DNA of 64,000 nucleotides, taken from NCBI GenBank assembly GCA_015852425.1, contig JAAAIG010000003.1:62001-126000 (forward strand), written 5' to 3'. The notes under the pieces were generated by a model, which was given only the letters and a program-made list of their open reading frames with translations, had not been told where the DNA came from and searched no databases. The stretch comes from Gryganskiella cystojenkinii. Taxonomy: Eukaryota; Mortierellomycota; Mortierellomycetes; Mortierellales; Mortierellaceae. Positions 1 through 13,000 of the stretch are shown one piece after another (position 1 is the stretch's first letter; each line of letters begins with the position of its first letter). A program made the position numbers and the translations under genes.

Positions 1-1711
1 TTCAGGTCCTATGGAACATTTCATCATCAGTCCTATTGGACCCGATGTCTTGAGCAGGATGATCTATGACAACAACTTTGATGATGTTCGTGAAGGCCCC
101 GTCGTGCAAGAGGTCCTTATCTACCTCGGTTCGTTCATCCGTGCGGATCCCGAGATGTTTGAGGGTATTATGCGTCTTCGTACTCATTTCCTCATCATTG
201 CCCTGCGCGAGGAGATTTCGCGTTTGAATAGCTGCGATGAGACCGATGCTGTGGAGCATTTGATGCAGCTCTCGCCTTTCGAGCTCAAGTCTTTGCTTGG
301 AACTGTTCTTTCTGGTCCTACTCTGAGTTCCAACGCCACCAACACTTTGCTCCGCAACCAGTCCTCGGGCCGTTTGAGCCCCATTTCTGGACGTCGTCAG
401 ATGGGCAATGTGTCTTTGTACGGTGAGAGCTCCGATACCGCCGTTAGCTCAAACATTGCTTCCTCGGGTCCCTCGGCCTCGGTCGGAGCTCTTCCTATTC
501 CAAACATGATCAAGGGCTCGACGAGTTTCACGGTCAAGGTTCAGTCGGGAGGTTACCATTCGGGCAACTTTTCCAAGATTATCATCAACGAGAGCACAAT
601 GTCTGTGTCGTCGCGTGGTATCAATATGGTTGTGATTGACCCTGTCCAGGGCGTCTTGATCGAATCGGTCTCGTTTGATACTCATATCTCCGAAGATGAG
701 AGTGACGATCTCGCTCGTCTGATAGACTGGCTCCAGCCTGGAATGATTGTTGTCTGTGCTGGCAAGGACGATTGCTTTGAGCATTTGACCGCCGCTGCGC
801 GTACTGCCTTGAAGCAGCTGGGCAGTAAGCATATCGACGATCTTAAGTACCGCGACTCTTGGTGCATGATTGGTGAGAAGGGTAAGCAAAACCCTATACA
901 AAGTTATGTGAAATAATGTCTAAATGACTAAAGGCAACCAGCTAATGATGTATAATCCAATTTATCTGTTTGAATAGGTACCGAAGGCAGTATTGCTGTC
1001 GAGGCTCACAAGGCACTCACGGACGGACCTACGAATATGATCGAGAAGACCATCGACTTGAGCGCATACCAGGCCAAGGCCGATGATGTTGACATCTTCC
1101 CCTCGCCCTCGGCCATTGCTGCCTTTGTCCCTAACTCTTCAGGAAGATGGTTGCGTCGTCGCAAGAACGATGGATCCTTGAACCGTGTCCCAGACAAGTT
1201 TTATCCTCGTGTCTGGAGAATCTTGTCCCGTGCGGCTGGATTCCGTATCGGATCAAATTTCTTGCCTCGGGATCCCATCATTTCTGAAAAGACGCCTGAA
1301 GAGTTCAATTTTGCCTTGGCGGTCGAAAACTTTTTGGGTGTGATTGCCGACCCAGCTGAGCGTCAGATCGCTGTCGAGACATTGATGGTGATTGCCAAGA
1401 TTGAAGACCGTAACCCAGGTATGGAGGTACAGCCTGAGGTGATTGATCTGCCCATGATCATGCGTGAGGCCATGGACAAGTTCTGGACCAAATGGGTTGT
1501 GCACGGACCTGGTGGACGTGGTCAAGCGGGTGCTATGAATGGTGCTCCTGGAACCGTCGCAGGCATGTTGGGTGAGGTTGCGTTTGAACACCATGAGCAT
1601 TTGGCGAGGAGGATGTTTTATGACTTGCCTCAGGAGGGCAAGGAAGGTACGCATGCTTACTTGGCGCGCGCAGTGTTAAAGTTGTTGCCTTACACGATTG
1701 ATCTGGAGTAA
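1..1711 (+). CDS. Phosphorylase kinase regulatory subunit alpha/beta-like protein with ILEI/FAM3-type domain (5' partial)
   Basis: The reading frame is open from base 2 and the 5' end lies outside the window. Exons are 2..881 and 978..1711; the intron 882..977 is GT-AG, and 537 codons plus stop are visible. Residues about 1-108 resemble the middle of animal PHKA/PHKB (for example LSPFELKSLLGTVLSG). Residues about 110-170 are a Ser-rich linker. Residues about 173-305 match the ILEI/PANDER fold seen in FAM3 proteins: SRGINMVVID, then FDTH, then GKDD, then LGS, RDSW and IGEKG. The remainder matches the PHKA C-terminus, including GRWLRRRKNDGSLNRVP and FYPRVWRIL. In animals these subunits hold and inhibit the catalytic subunit of glycogen phosphorylase kinase and bind calmodulin. 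The N-terminal glucoamylase-like domain would lie upstream. Function in a fungus is inferred. It is convergent with the transporter gene at 1963. Confidence 0.85.
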
Positions 1712-1962
1712 AAGAAAAAAAAATAATCGTCGTCTACATAGAAAAAAAAAGAATTGCCGCATAGAAAAATATAGAGAATTCATTCACTTTTTTGTCGTGT
1801 ATTATTATTAATATCCTTACATGCTTTCCCAGGATTATTGTTTTTTTTGTTCACTTAGTCCTCTATATTTAAATGGCCACGAATATCTATAGGAATAAGG
1901 AGCTACAAATAAGGAGTAACGTGCAAGAGAAGATTAAAGAAAAGAAAAGAAGGGAAAATTAC

Positions 1963-3383
1963 TCAGACTATAGCCTCATCCTGACTCTGCTGCTGCTCAT
2001 CCGGGCGAACCTTCAAGTCCTGTTGAGAATCAGAGATGTTCTTCTGGAGGACCTTTTCAAACATGGGTTCGGGCGCCGGGTAGATGTTATAGACCAAGAT
2101 ACCACCAATGATCAACACATATGCGATCGGGTACAACTTGTTGATCTTGGCATTGAACAAGAAAATGCCAAAGATCAGACCATAAAAGTCGCTTGTCAAC
2201 AGACTCAGGTTGAAAAAAGTCGCAGAGCTCAAACGGAATAGGACTGGGGACAGCGAGTACATGATGAACAAGGCGATATCGAATCCAATCATGTACCCGA
2301 TCACTTCGGGTGTCCAGTCCACATTTCGAATCTCATGTCTTTCCAAGATGGCGAGCTGAATCCCGTTCAGAATCGTGGCCCAGAACCCAAGTTGACCGAC
2401 GACTTCATAAAGAGGTGTCTGACGGACGAGAAACTCCTGATAGACGTTCGAGACCGCGTACAGGGTCGCACCGAGGAGACAAAAGAGATCGCCCTTGACA
2501 TAATCGGAGCCGGGGAAGTCCTTGCCGGCGACCATATCGGACCAAATCAAGAATCCCATGCCGACCATGGCGAGGATGACACCGAGGTAGTGGTAACGGA
2601 TGAAGCGCATCTTGAGAAAAAAGACAGATAAGAGAACAACACAGGGGATCGTCCAGGCGTCGAGCAACATGGCCGAGAGCAAAGACGTGTAATTGTAAGC
2701 CTTGACGACGAAATAGTTTCCTTCCACATCGATGATCGCAAAGAGCATGTCTATTTTCCACAACAATAGAGAGAAGATCCGAGTGAGTTAGCGGAGCAGT
2801 TTCTAAAGACTTCCTATCCATTTCAAAATCCACAAGACTTGTAGTCAGTCAGAAAAGTTTCCTTACAGTAAAGAGCTCGTCTGCGCATGATATCGATCCA
2901 ACCTCTGAACCCTTGCTTATAGATCGTGATCGAGGTATAGACAAGTCCCAGCACAAAATAGTTTAAAAACGATTGTGTGGTCGGGATCGAGACTGGCTTC
3001 TCACCCTGGGCGAGTTTGGTCGTAAAGATTGTCGTAGCAGTGATACAGAGGGACAAGAGCTGGCCGAGCAAGAGGATGGCAAGGAATTTTCGAGAGCATA
3101 GGTTCGCAAGACGTTGTTTCCAGGTAGGTCGGATCAGACGCCTGCTGTTCGAGTCTATGCTGTCGATGCTGTCACTGTCGGTGGTGTCATGGAGGACATG
3201 GCTTGTGAGCGGTTTCGAGGACGAGGCCAAAGAAGAGGGGTCCGAGATCTGGCCTCCGTGTCCTTGTTCTTGTCCTTGTGTTCCTTGAACTTGATCCTGG
3301 TAGTACGGCAAAGAGTCAACGGTGGTGCACCCATTGCTTCCATAGGTCGCTGTTGCTGTTGTTGCTGGCTGTCCTAAAGTCAT
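1963..3383 (-). CDS. SLC35F1/F2-like solute carrier (DUF914/EamA-type membrane transporter)
   Basis: Exons on the minus strand are 3383..2867 and 2750..1963. The intron 2751..2866 is GT-AG and a Tyr codon is split across it. The product is 434 aa. The first about 95 residues are hydrophilic and Ser/Gln-rich, probably cytosolic. About ten hydrophobic segments follow. The signature FAIIDVEGNYFVVKAYNYTS followed by a DAWTIPCVVLLS helix is typical of the SLC35F1/F2/F6 branch of the drug/metabolite transporter superfamily. GDLFCLLGATLYAVSNVYQE is the second-half counterpart. Substrates of SLC35F members are mostly unknown, so none is assigned. The TGA stop lies about 250 bp from the stop of the convergent phosphorylase-kinase-like gene. 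Family assignment is firm; transport function is inferred. Confidence 0.9.
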
Positions 3384-4080
3384 TTTTTCAGCTCTTTTTT
3401 TTTCTTGTTTCTTTTTTCTGTGAATCCCTTGTTTTGTTGCTAATGTTTTCCTTTAGGAATCGACAAACAAAGAAAGTGAACAAGGTGTACGTCTTTTAGG
3501 TGTAGGAGGGGTGAAAAGACGAAGAAAGCGGCCCATCGGATCCATTCATCGATTCGGCCCTCCCTTTTATACATTTCCTCTCAATCTCCTCATTTCAATT
3601 TTTTTTCTCGACTGTCCTCCCCTCCCCTGTGGGTTTCATTTTTTTTTATTTTTTTTTTATTTGACAGGCGGCCATTAAATCTAGGTAACTAGTGGATGCA
3701 TCGTGTTTCAAGTGCGTGGACTCCGCCACTATCTGGAACTTCATAATGATCGATACCCATGTCATGTCATTCTCGATATCGTTTGCCTTTCTTCCTATCT
3801 CTCTTTCCATACTTCACCGCCCCTCCAATGTTTCTTCCCTTCGTCCCTCGATCTTCACCCTGACGCGACCCTCGAGAAGCAGAGAACATGTTCCTTGTGC
3901 TTGTGCTTGTTCTTCCTTTTCTGCTTTCTTCCGCACCATGCCACAGCGCCAGATTTCACTATAAACTTTCCACAACCTTGCCACACAGCGATAGTATACC
4001 TCCTCGACACATGTTTTTTTTACCTTTTCCTTTACACCAGCCTCTCTTTCTACCACCTCCTTGCTTATCTTCCTCATACC
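3384..4080. other. Intergenic, 5' flank of the SLC35F-like gene
   Basis: No supported gene. The sequence has long T runs and pyrimidine-rich stretches. The open frames on the plus strand (for example 3692-4095) are low-complexity Ser/Phe/Leu/Pro translations of CT-rich DNA and are not believed. The first 200 bp presumably hold the transporter promoter. Confidence 0.6.
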
Positions 4081-4089
4081 AGAAACATA

Positions 4090-4955
4090 GACTAGCCATC
4101 GTCAACGACCGCATTCCAGTACGTATTTTGAATCTCAATGCGGAAACAGGTCGATCATTCGAGTCGCATTGGCAATGTTATTCTTTCGCCTGTGGGAGGC
4201 AGAAGCGAGTACCTGGCGACTTTTGGACCGTGCGCCTGCGGGACATAGGAACTGGTGAATGCTTGCACGTTTTGAAATGACATAAGAACGTCGTCTGCAA
4301 GATGAACTTCTCGGCCGATGGAACCCAGATCCCAACAACCACGTCTCGAAAACTTTTGAAGATTACGGAATCGTAACGGCAGCGTTGTCTCCCAATGCCG
4401 CATTGTTTGTCTCGTCTAGTATGTAAGATCATGTTTTCCGGCTATGGGATACGAAGACTGACCTACAAGTCGCTGGGATCGAAAGCTCTAAGGGAAAAGC
4501 TCATAGTCTGGCTTGGGATTCGTTGACTATACCGGCAGGAGAGACATCATCATCAGCAACGGAGTCGACCGTGGGTAAGATACACTTGAATGTCGTTCGT
4601 GACGATGGTAATGTTGGTTACTGGAGACTGGTCAAGATCGATAGTGTCACAGATGGCATGAGCGAGACAACGACCGCCCGCCTTGTAGATACGGATGTCA
4701 AGTACAAGTCTGTTCTTCAATGGACTCAACGCTGCAGGAGTGACGATCCAAGTACCGATTCCTTCGCTGAACTTCAGACAAACCATTAAAAAGATCATCT
4801 CTTCTCTTCAACATTGTCCTTTTGCGACCCTTTGCTATGTATGCACAACATCAGTACCTTTACCGCCAAGGTCATGAAGGAGTATAGTCTCAAAGGCGCT
4901 GTTCATATTGACGACAGCACATAATCGGCTGTTATGCGGGAGGAGCGAAAATCAT
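4090..4955 (+). pseudogene. Decayed WD40-repeat gene
   Basis: Pieces of a beta-propeller protein can be read in two plus frames. In frame 3, VRLRDIGTGECLHVLK is followed by a TGA stop at 4278 and then HKNVVCKMNFSADGTQI, a typical WD40 blade with its next-blade start. Frame 2 continues with SPNAALFVSS, then a stop, then DHVFRLWDTKTDLQVAG (another blade) and KAHSLAWDS. A tail near 4590-4790 ends in a stop. Several stops and at least two frame changes break the gene. Such repeats occur at the C-terminus of NACHT/WD40 proteins, which are numerous in Mucoromycota; the N-terminal domain is not seen here, so the parent family is an inference. No start codon or promoter is evident. Confidence 0.65.
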
Positions 4956-7900
4956 CTTTATACCATATTAAGTTATCAAAACACAGCCTTGAACATCGGT
5001 AAATGTGCGACTCTGCAAAGATGACATAGATAGCACGTAGAACAATGTTGACTTCCCGATCCGCATGAAAATTGCCAAGACTCTGGTTTTGAACGGTCTC
5101 TTCGTTCTCTCTCTCTCATACAATGATGACTGCGTAGCTGCTTATTTTTTGTTTGTTTTGTTGATGTATTTTTTTTTTAAAAAAATTTCGTCATTGTCTT
5201 TTGTCTTGTGCCAAGGTCATCCCCATGTTCGTGTGTGTGTCGGTCGATGTGTCGACCTTGGTTGTATGCCACTCGGTTAGAAGTACGTCTCCGTCGTTTC
5301 TCATGACATAAAAGGTCATTTTCGATCCGTGAGTGAGTAAGATAAGAGTGATACATTAAAAAACTTTCGTCAGTTTTGTCATCCAGCCAGAGACAGGAAC
5401 AACGGCCTTTTCAACATGATACAGGTAAAACAACAGAGGGTGGATGGGTATTGCTTCGGTGGTGGAAATGATCGATCGTGAAATGAAGAGAGTAGGTGAA
5501 TGAGAGCGAAAGAGACGGAGGGGGGTGGAGGAGAGGCAGAGAAAGATGATATATTGTTACTGCCCAATCATGATATGAGCAATAGACATAATTGCTCCAC
5601 GCGAATTTCTCGAGCACAAGCAGGAAGGGATCAACGTGTTGAGAACGATATGCAGGACGAAATGAAAAAAATATATATAGGCACGTACGACTGCCTCTTC
5701 GAAAGTAAAGAAGAAAAAAACCCCCTGCAGGACACGAAGAAACCTGGTCGGGGCCTATTTCTCTGTGCTTCAGGAAGCGCAAAATCCGCAGAAATTCGCA
5801 GTTTGAGGAATTTGGCCCGATAAGCACTTGGAAGGGGGAGGGGGAGGGGGAGATCGAAGGCCAATGGCACGAAACGAACAACATATTGGCAAGGGTCACA
5901 TTCTCTGAGGGCGCATCCCTCAACCTACGTTTGGAGACCAGAGAAAGGAACCAAGGAAGAAAACAGAGAAAGAAAGAATTGCGCGTATTTGAATGATAGG
6001 GGAGATATGTAAAGACAGGACATGGAAGAGCAGTTTTGGGGTCGATTGTTTGTGAACATGTTTGTGTGGAAAAGGAGCCAACTTCCCGGAAAAGAGAGTT
6101 ACCGGGTGTTGTGATTTACAAGAAAGAACACACTGCTCTTCGGGGCTGACTGCCGGAATTGAATAGTACTTGCAATAATATTCCTCCACGCGAGTTTGTT
6201 TCCGGGAATCTGGTTTAACCAACAAATAATTACCTGTACAGTAAACTGACGTCGAAGTTTAGCAGGTCAGAGCAAACAAGGGTCCGGATATGCTCTTTTG
6301 GAGAGAAACAGAGACGGAGAGAGCAAACAGCGGAAGATCGGACCCTTTCTCTGCAATTGCCGCAGGAGAAGCAACATTGCAGAAAAAATTGAGATTCAGC
6401 TCCGCAATCGCAAAATCCAAGAAAGTTGGCTTGACCTTTTCCGTACACTTTATTTATTCAGGGGAGTGAGGAGTAGGAGTCAAAGTATGAAGGGGAAAGA
6501 TAATTGAGCTGATTACTCAAAGAAGAAAAACGAAAGGGTTGAAAAGGACGCGTGTGCAGCTGCGACTTTCTTGGAGCAGGAAAGAAGACGACTGAAAATG
6601 CGTAGTCGTATTCCTGGTCTTACCGTTCGGGACAAAAAAAAGGTCTCGGCCTCCATTCTCCTTTTCTCAATTGACCTTTTGAGGCGTGTTTGAATGGTTG
6701 ACAAAGCATTCCAAATACTATTTTTTTGTTTATAAACTGGAAATGAGGAAGGCACCCTACTTTTTTCTTGACCCCTACTTCCAAAAATTTATTTCGCCCT
6801 CTTTTTTTCCATCGCTGAAAACGAAGCAATACCTTTCAGGTCGCAACAAAAAAGAAACAAAGAAATTGTAAGTTCTCAACAGAGTCGTACGAAAAGTTCA
6901 ACAGCGCTTCATCATTCCTGGAAAAGCTCTTGTCGATCTTTTCTTATGTCATATGAAATTATGCTGTGTTTATGCCTCAAGACGATTTTCATTTTTTGTA
7001 CATTTCTGGTTCGAAGGATCTTTTTCATATCCTAAATGACGACTACTTCACGCATTTTTTCCTGTTCAAGAGACGAATCCATAAACGCACAAAAAGAGAG
7101 AAATCGACGAGGCTTTATCTGTGCACGCGTGCTATTGCAGTCTCATGTCGACTCTAGAGTTGGAGGCAAAAAGGGGGGAGAGTCCTGATTTTTTTTCGGT
7201 GTTCCAGTCTTTTTTTTTCGATTTCACAGTTGACATAAAAGAGAGAGCCTGTTCCTGCAGACAATACTCGAGCGACCTGGTCGAGACCAAACACGCATTC
7301 ACACCCTCTCTTGCTTTTTAATAACTTATCAAAAAAGAACCGCATAAGAGCCATATCCATTGGAAACATAAGTCAAATACATCATTTCGGTAAGTCAACT
7401 AGAGCCAGCAAGCTTAACTTTTCCTTCCTGCGTTTCGCCCTCCACGGAGGCTCCCGTTCACAGCCTGTTTCTTTGAACCCTTTATGCTTGGCGCGTGTGT
7501 GTTCGTAACAAAGTGAAGAACGAGGCTGTTTTCATGTTTCCTTTTTGGTCCTATCCACAGTAGGGGTGTGGTTTGGAAAGGCCCTGTTTTTTTCTCGTCC
7601 TTTTGCCCAGTGCGGAACAACCAGTTGGTGCAATTTTTCTTTGTACACAAGGAAAGGAACAGGGGACAGGGCACACCAAAGGTGGGAAGGTTGTTGTCTT
7701 TTGGGTTGCGTGCTCAGGATATCCACATTGGGGATTTTTTTGTCGGCATTTCATTCAACCTGTTTGTAGAGTATGTCCACTCTTTTTCTTCTTTTGAGAA
7801 TTGGACCCTGCCACAAGTTGGACAACTATCACATATTTCAACATATGCCGCGCTATTTCCTTCTTCTTACCCCTCCCTCCTCGGAGCAAAAAGATGCCTT

Positions 7901-10007
7901 TCTTCCCTGAAATGCCTTGTTTCCCTCCATCGCTTCGACTTGGCAATCATTGTGATTGTGTTTGCACTTCAAACAAGGGGGATGTGACTTTTTTTTGAAC
8001 AAGGTGTAAAAAGGTGGCCAACAGCGGCAGGTAGTTTTTGCTCAGACAAAACGTCGTTTTTTTTGGTTGACGTGGCCTCTTGTCGTAGCCTTTGTCGAAC
8101 TTCGATCTCTCCAAGAGCAGCAAAAAAATAAGTGAATAGGGCGGAGGGTCCAAGCTCCTCTGAGATCGGCATCTTCGTTCAACCGGTTTTTGAGAATAAA
8201 GCAGTCCCCTGGAACACCGAACACGGCAAATTGAAAGAGCGGGGTGAAAGGTCGACGGCAAGAATAATTTTTTCATTTCAATCGGTTGTCAACTCAGCAA
8301 ATCGGTCTTTTGGTCGTTTCCCGACTGTGTCGTGCGTGTCCGTCATTCTGCATGGACCAGGCCCAGACAAGTGAGCGTGCGCCTTTTCATTCTTGCTTCC
8401 TTCCCGGCATCTGCATTCCCCGAAGAACCCAAAAGAGAACCGAGGGATTTTTAGGAGGTACAGTGGGGGCAGCAGGGGCGAAGAGGGGTCAGCAAGATCT
8501 TTCGGACTTCCTATTTTTTTGCCATGTTTCTAGTTTGTTGGTCCGCTGCATTATTATTATGAAAGTCTGTTCGATCTGCTTTTTACCTTCTTTTCTCTCT
8601 TCTCTTCTCAACTTCCTGTTTCTGTTTTTTTTCTCTTTGCGCTTGGAGCAGATCGTTAACGATACTCGTCCCTCCTTCGTCCACTTCCCGCTCCACAGAA
8701 ACATCGTACAGTACGCACATTCTCTCTCACGCATACGATAACTCCCTTCACCGTACCAAAAAGCCATCCTCACGTCTCTCCTTTTCTCTTTCCTCTCTCC
8801 TCTCCAAAAAAAAAAAAAGCTTTTTACTCCTCCCTCTCCTCTCTTACTGACGACCGGATATATACCATTCCTGTGGAACTCCTTATCTTTGTCAAGGTGA
8901 TTATGATCTGTCCTTGCCCACCGACAACTACACCTCCGCCGCCCTTCTCTCTCCTCATTCTTTCAGTCTCTTTTCCCTCCAAGGAAACCTTTATTATTTG
9001 AATACGACATGAACAAACAACAACAGCATAACACTCTTTTGTTTGCTTGGTCAGTGTTACCATATCGCCCCTACTTTTCTGTCGAACCACCTTCTCTGCT
9101 TCTCTCTCACGGATCAATTCCTCAAACAACAAACATCCCTTCGAGATCACCCCACTCCCCCCTCCCCCCTCTTTCTCCTCGCTTTACCTCCCTATCTTTA
9201 TTTCAGTTCGCTCGTTCACCCGCAGCCCACCTTTATTTTCTGTGTGGATCGACTTCGCCCCGTTTGTCCCATCCTGCATCGTGCATGCTTCCCGCCAATG
9301 CTTGTCTCTCTTTCCCTTTCCACATTGCCCTCCCCTTTTCGCCCTTCCCAAGCTCCCGATCACCGCACTCGTGCTCTTTTACGCATGCAATTGTTTTCCC
9401 TGGCATAGGGGATTTCAGCTAACCTGGGCCTTCTTTTTTCACGTCGCACTCAACTTTTTAGAACTTGGCCTATTTGTCTGGCAAAGCAAATCTTCGCACA
9501 AACATCCGATCAATAGGTCGACTCTGAAAAAAGACACACGACCGCTCTCTTCAATTTTTTTCTCGACTGCTCACCTCAGCTGCACACAACCCAAAAAAAA
9601 ATCAGCTCATCCCACTTTGTCCCTGACCTGATCTCTACCGACAGCAGGAAGCAGTAGCACAATAGCCACCAAACCTACTTTATTTTTTTGCTCAAAATAC
9701 CTTAATTTCGCCCAACCTTCACTTTACACTCAATCGAACTTTGAACGACGACCAAAAAAAGAAAAAAAAAACACCTCACACCACTCAACACCGTCAACCC
9801 AGCTCTCCACAGCTTCCAAACCACCCTCGCAACGAATCCCAATCAGTCCACCTCTCTCATTCTCTATTCACTCTGGCCTCCCACGTACGACGTCCAACCT
9901 GGGTACAACCTCCATAGCTACCCTGGCTTTACAACCGACCTGAGGCGGATATCAATTGTGAACTCTCGAAAGTGCGTTCTCGTCGTTCGTCTTGGCCGCC
10001 TGCTGCA
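4956..10007. other. Long gene-poor region
   Basis: About 5 kb with no supported gene on either strand. The frames present are short and overlapping and translate homopolymer runs or CT-rich DNA. From about 8500 to 10000 the plus strand is strongly pyrimidine-rich, as expected for the promoter and leader of the gene starting at 10008. A G-rich block at 5833-5852 has three GGGGG runs separated by single A. No tRNA-type B box or transposon end was recognised. Confidence 0.55.
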
Positions 10008-13000
10008 ATGTCAGCGATCGGAACCATGAAGGTGTTTCTCGAGGCTGAGAGACAGAGATTAACATCTCTGGAACCCCCCTTGAGACCGTCGTCGGCTTTG
10101 ACCCCTTCTTTTTACACCTCCACTTCCACAACGGCGTCTTCTCGACAGGAGGAACCACTACACCAATCAATACCACAATCACAACAACAACAACAACACC
10201 ACCAACGATTCCACCAACCAATACCACTTCCAAAACTCACAACGACATCACGCTCCAGCAACGAGACAGATTCTGCCACGTCCTCTGCCACACCCTCGCC
10301 CACATTCTCCAATCCAGATGTGGTCTCATTCACTTTTAGTTCCCCTCTGTTTTACGACCAAAAACTATACATCTACCACTGCCTCCTGACACTTTACCAA
10401 CAACTCGGACGGTCGATCGAACAACACCCCGCGGTCCTCTTGATGCTCCAGTACTCGGTCGCGGCCATCCATGGGTTCACCGTCTATTTGTTGTCTGTGA
10501 TCTTGTCCGTCGCTCAATTGGTCATGATTACTGTGACGATCGAGAACCTGGATTGGATTCAATCCCATAAGCCTCTCATGCTGGAATGGGATTATCGTTT
10601 CCCGGGCTTTGTCTTCCCGGCCATTGATATCAGTTCTGATACGGACGAGGAAGATCCAGAGATTGTCCGTCGTCGTCAAATCACGAAATCCTCGCTCAAG
10701 GTCCGTGGTGGAAACGACCGCTGGAATAGTGCCAAGGCCACTTTGCTGAAGAGCGGGGACGATTCCATGGACGATGGGTATTACTCGGAAGAGAACCAGA
10801 AACGTATCGCAGTCCAGCAGTCTATGAACTCGACACTTCGCCGAAGACTGAGTCGTTACCAACAATGGGTTCCGACTTTTTGGTCAGTCGAAGAAGAACA
10901 AGAACAAGAGGAAGCCCTGGAGCGGAAACAGGCATATGATGAAGAGGACCCAGAAAGGGAAGAAGGAGAGGCGCAGGATCGCTACTATTCTTCCCGGATC
11001 CGCCGTGCACTAGCGAGGACCCTCTCCAGCAGTTTTGGACCTGCGATCACAGCCTCGACCGCCAAGGGTAAACGTGTGACTTTTAACGAACAGGTCTTGA
11101 TCCTGGGTCGCAGGCGATCTAGCGAAACCACCTCCCGTCGTTCTTCGCTCAATGCGATGACGCCAATGACACCTGTTGCCGCCTCCTCATCATCGCCATC
11201 GACTTTTTCTTCTGCTGGATCGGAAGGAACGGCTTCTGTGACCTCATCTTGTGCGTCATCGATATCGGGTCTGTCGGCAACCTCAGCCGTTTCGACTTTG
11301 GGTACGTCGTCAACATCGACTTCAGATGAGACAACTGGATTCGGATCCGACTTTTCACCTGCGACGGCAGAGACCTCGACGACCACTGTCACTGCTCCCA
11401 TGGCGTTGTCTTCACCGATGGCGCAAGAAAAGCTGGTCGCCATGGCCAAGGAAGAGGCAGAGTACCAACGCCGAGCTTCCTTGACAGAGGATACGAACGG
11501 ATCAGAGTCCAATTCTCCAGTATCCCAACTGAATCATTCGCAACAAAAGCCTACTGCTCCGATCCCACCACCAACAGCCTCACCACCAACGACTTCACCT
11601 GCGTCTTCTGCAAATACCAGTCCGACCATCGGTCACAAGACTTCGCCAGCGGAGTTGAAGCGATCAACGTCGGTGCCCATGAAAATTGGTTCCTTTCTTC
11701 ATCGTCATCAACATTTGCAACAACAGCCACAAGAGCCCTTACTTGCGACCGCGCGTCACTCGTGCACGTTCACGGATGCAAGCACAGTAGGACAGAACCC
11801 TCGAGTTTTGCCCGCACACTTGACGCAAACTGGAACTGGTCCAGGTGTGATATCGTTGGCGAATATCTTGCCGCAACAGCATAACCGGGAGTCCAGTGAG
11901 CCGAATGGTCTCTCCCCTCGACCTTCGCTGTCGTTGAGCACTCGCACCCGGCGATCCTGGTCTTTGGCCATGAACAGTAGCATCTCGACCCCTACCACCA
12001 CCTCTACGGATGATCCGGATCAGACCTCTTCCTCCTCCTCATTGGGACGTCGTGGCTCGACAGGTGGTCTTTTCAAAAACAAGAATTTCATGTACAGGAT
12101 CGTTCATCCTCAACGGTACAAGCGTGAGCTGGAACAACAAGTCTCGGAACGTGAACGGCAACGGCTCTTGACCCTAGCTCAACTTCAGAGACGTCATATC
12201 CTCGAATCGGATGGTCTGGGTTCCCTCGCGGGGATGAAGGTGACCTCGGCTTCGGAATCAGCCGCGTTGGCGAGTGTGAACGCGAACAGCTCAGTGCTAT
12301 GCGGTGATGCTTACTATTATGCGACCTCGGCTGAATATGTAGAAGGCCTTGGCGCTGAAAATTCCGTAATTTCGACTTCCTATGGAACCTCCTTCCCAGA
12401 GGAGCTTCAAAAAGGCAAGTCCAAGAAGAACAAGATCCCTCAGCCCCGTCGTCCGGCTTCATATGATTTCGGAAACGATCGACCCATCGCTGCGTGGAAT
12501 GTCCCCGCCAAGTGCGGGTATGGTTCTGAGAACGAGACGAGTTCAAGTCGCATGAGCGAGTCCTTGGAGAAGAATAACAAGGTAGTAAAAGCCCAGTCCT
12601 CAGGTGGATTCTTCTTTAAGCGAGAGAACAGCAAGAAGAACGAGTCGTCGGGGCCTTCTCAGAAACCGTCTTCAAATCGTCTTCACCAGTTGTTTTCGCA
12701 TCCGGGTCAGAAGCAGACCCAGTCGACTTCTTCTTTGCTTGGTCCTCCTGGTTCCGCTGCTGCTTTTGGTACTGCCGCCGCCGTCCCTCTCCAAGACGGC
12801 GATGTGACTGCTCGCCCCACCACACCCGTCTTCTCATCCTCTGCCACTGCTGGGACTCACCGTCTCTTGGCTCGTGCCCGATCCAACTCGAGAACCTTTA
12901 CCAGCTTTACGGCTCTGGGTATGCCAGCTTACCCTCCAGCTGCTACACCTGCGATCGCAACTTTGCCCATGATGTGCAACAGCAACAATAGCAGCTGCAG

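Noticed and set aside
449..901. Minus-strand frame of 150 codons
   Set aside because: It is the shadow of the phosphorylase-kinase/ILEI gene, which has clear homology on the plus strand.
3692..4095. Overlapping plus-strand frames rich in Ser, Phe, Leu and Pro
   Set aside because: They translate CT-rich DNA in several frames at once and show no domain.
9043..9631. Plus-strand frames of 121-194 codons before the 1203-aa gene
   Set aside because: Pyrimidine-rich leader DNA gives open frames in all three registers with no conserved features.
9972..10007. Extension of the 1203-aa protein to 9972
   Set aside because: The upstream codon is GTG, not ATG; the first ATG is at 10008.
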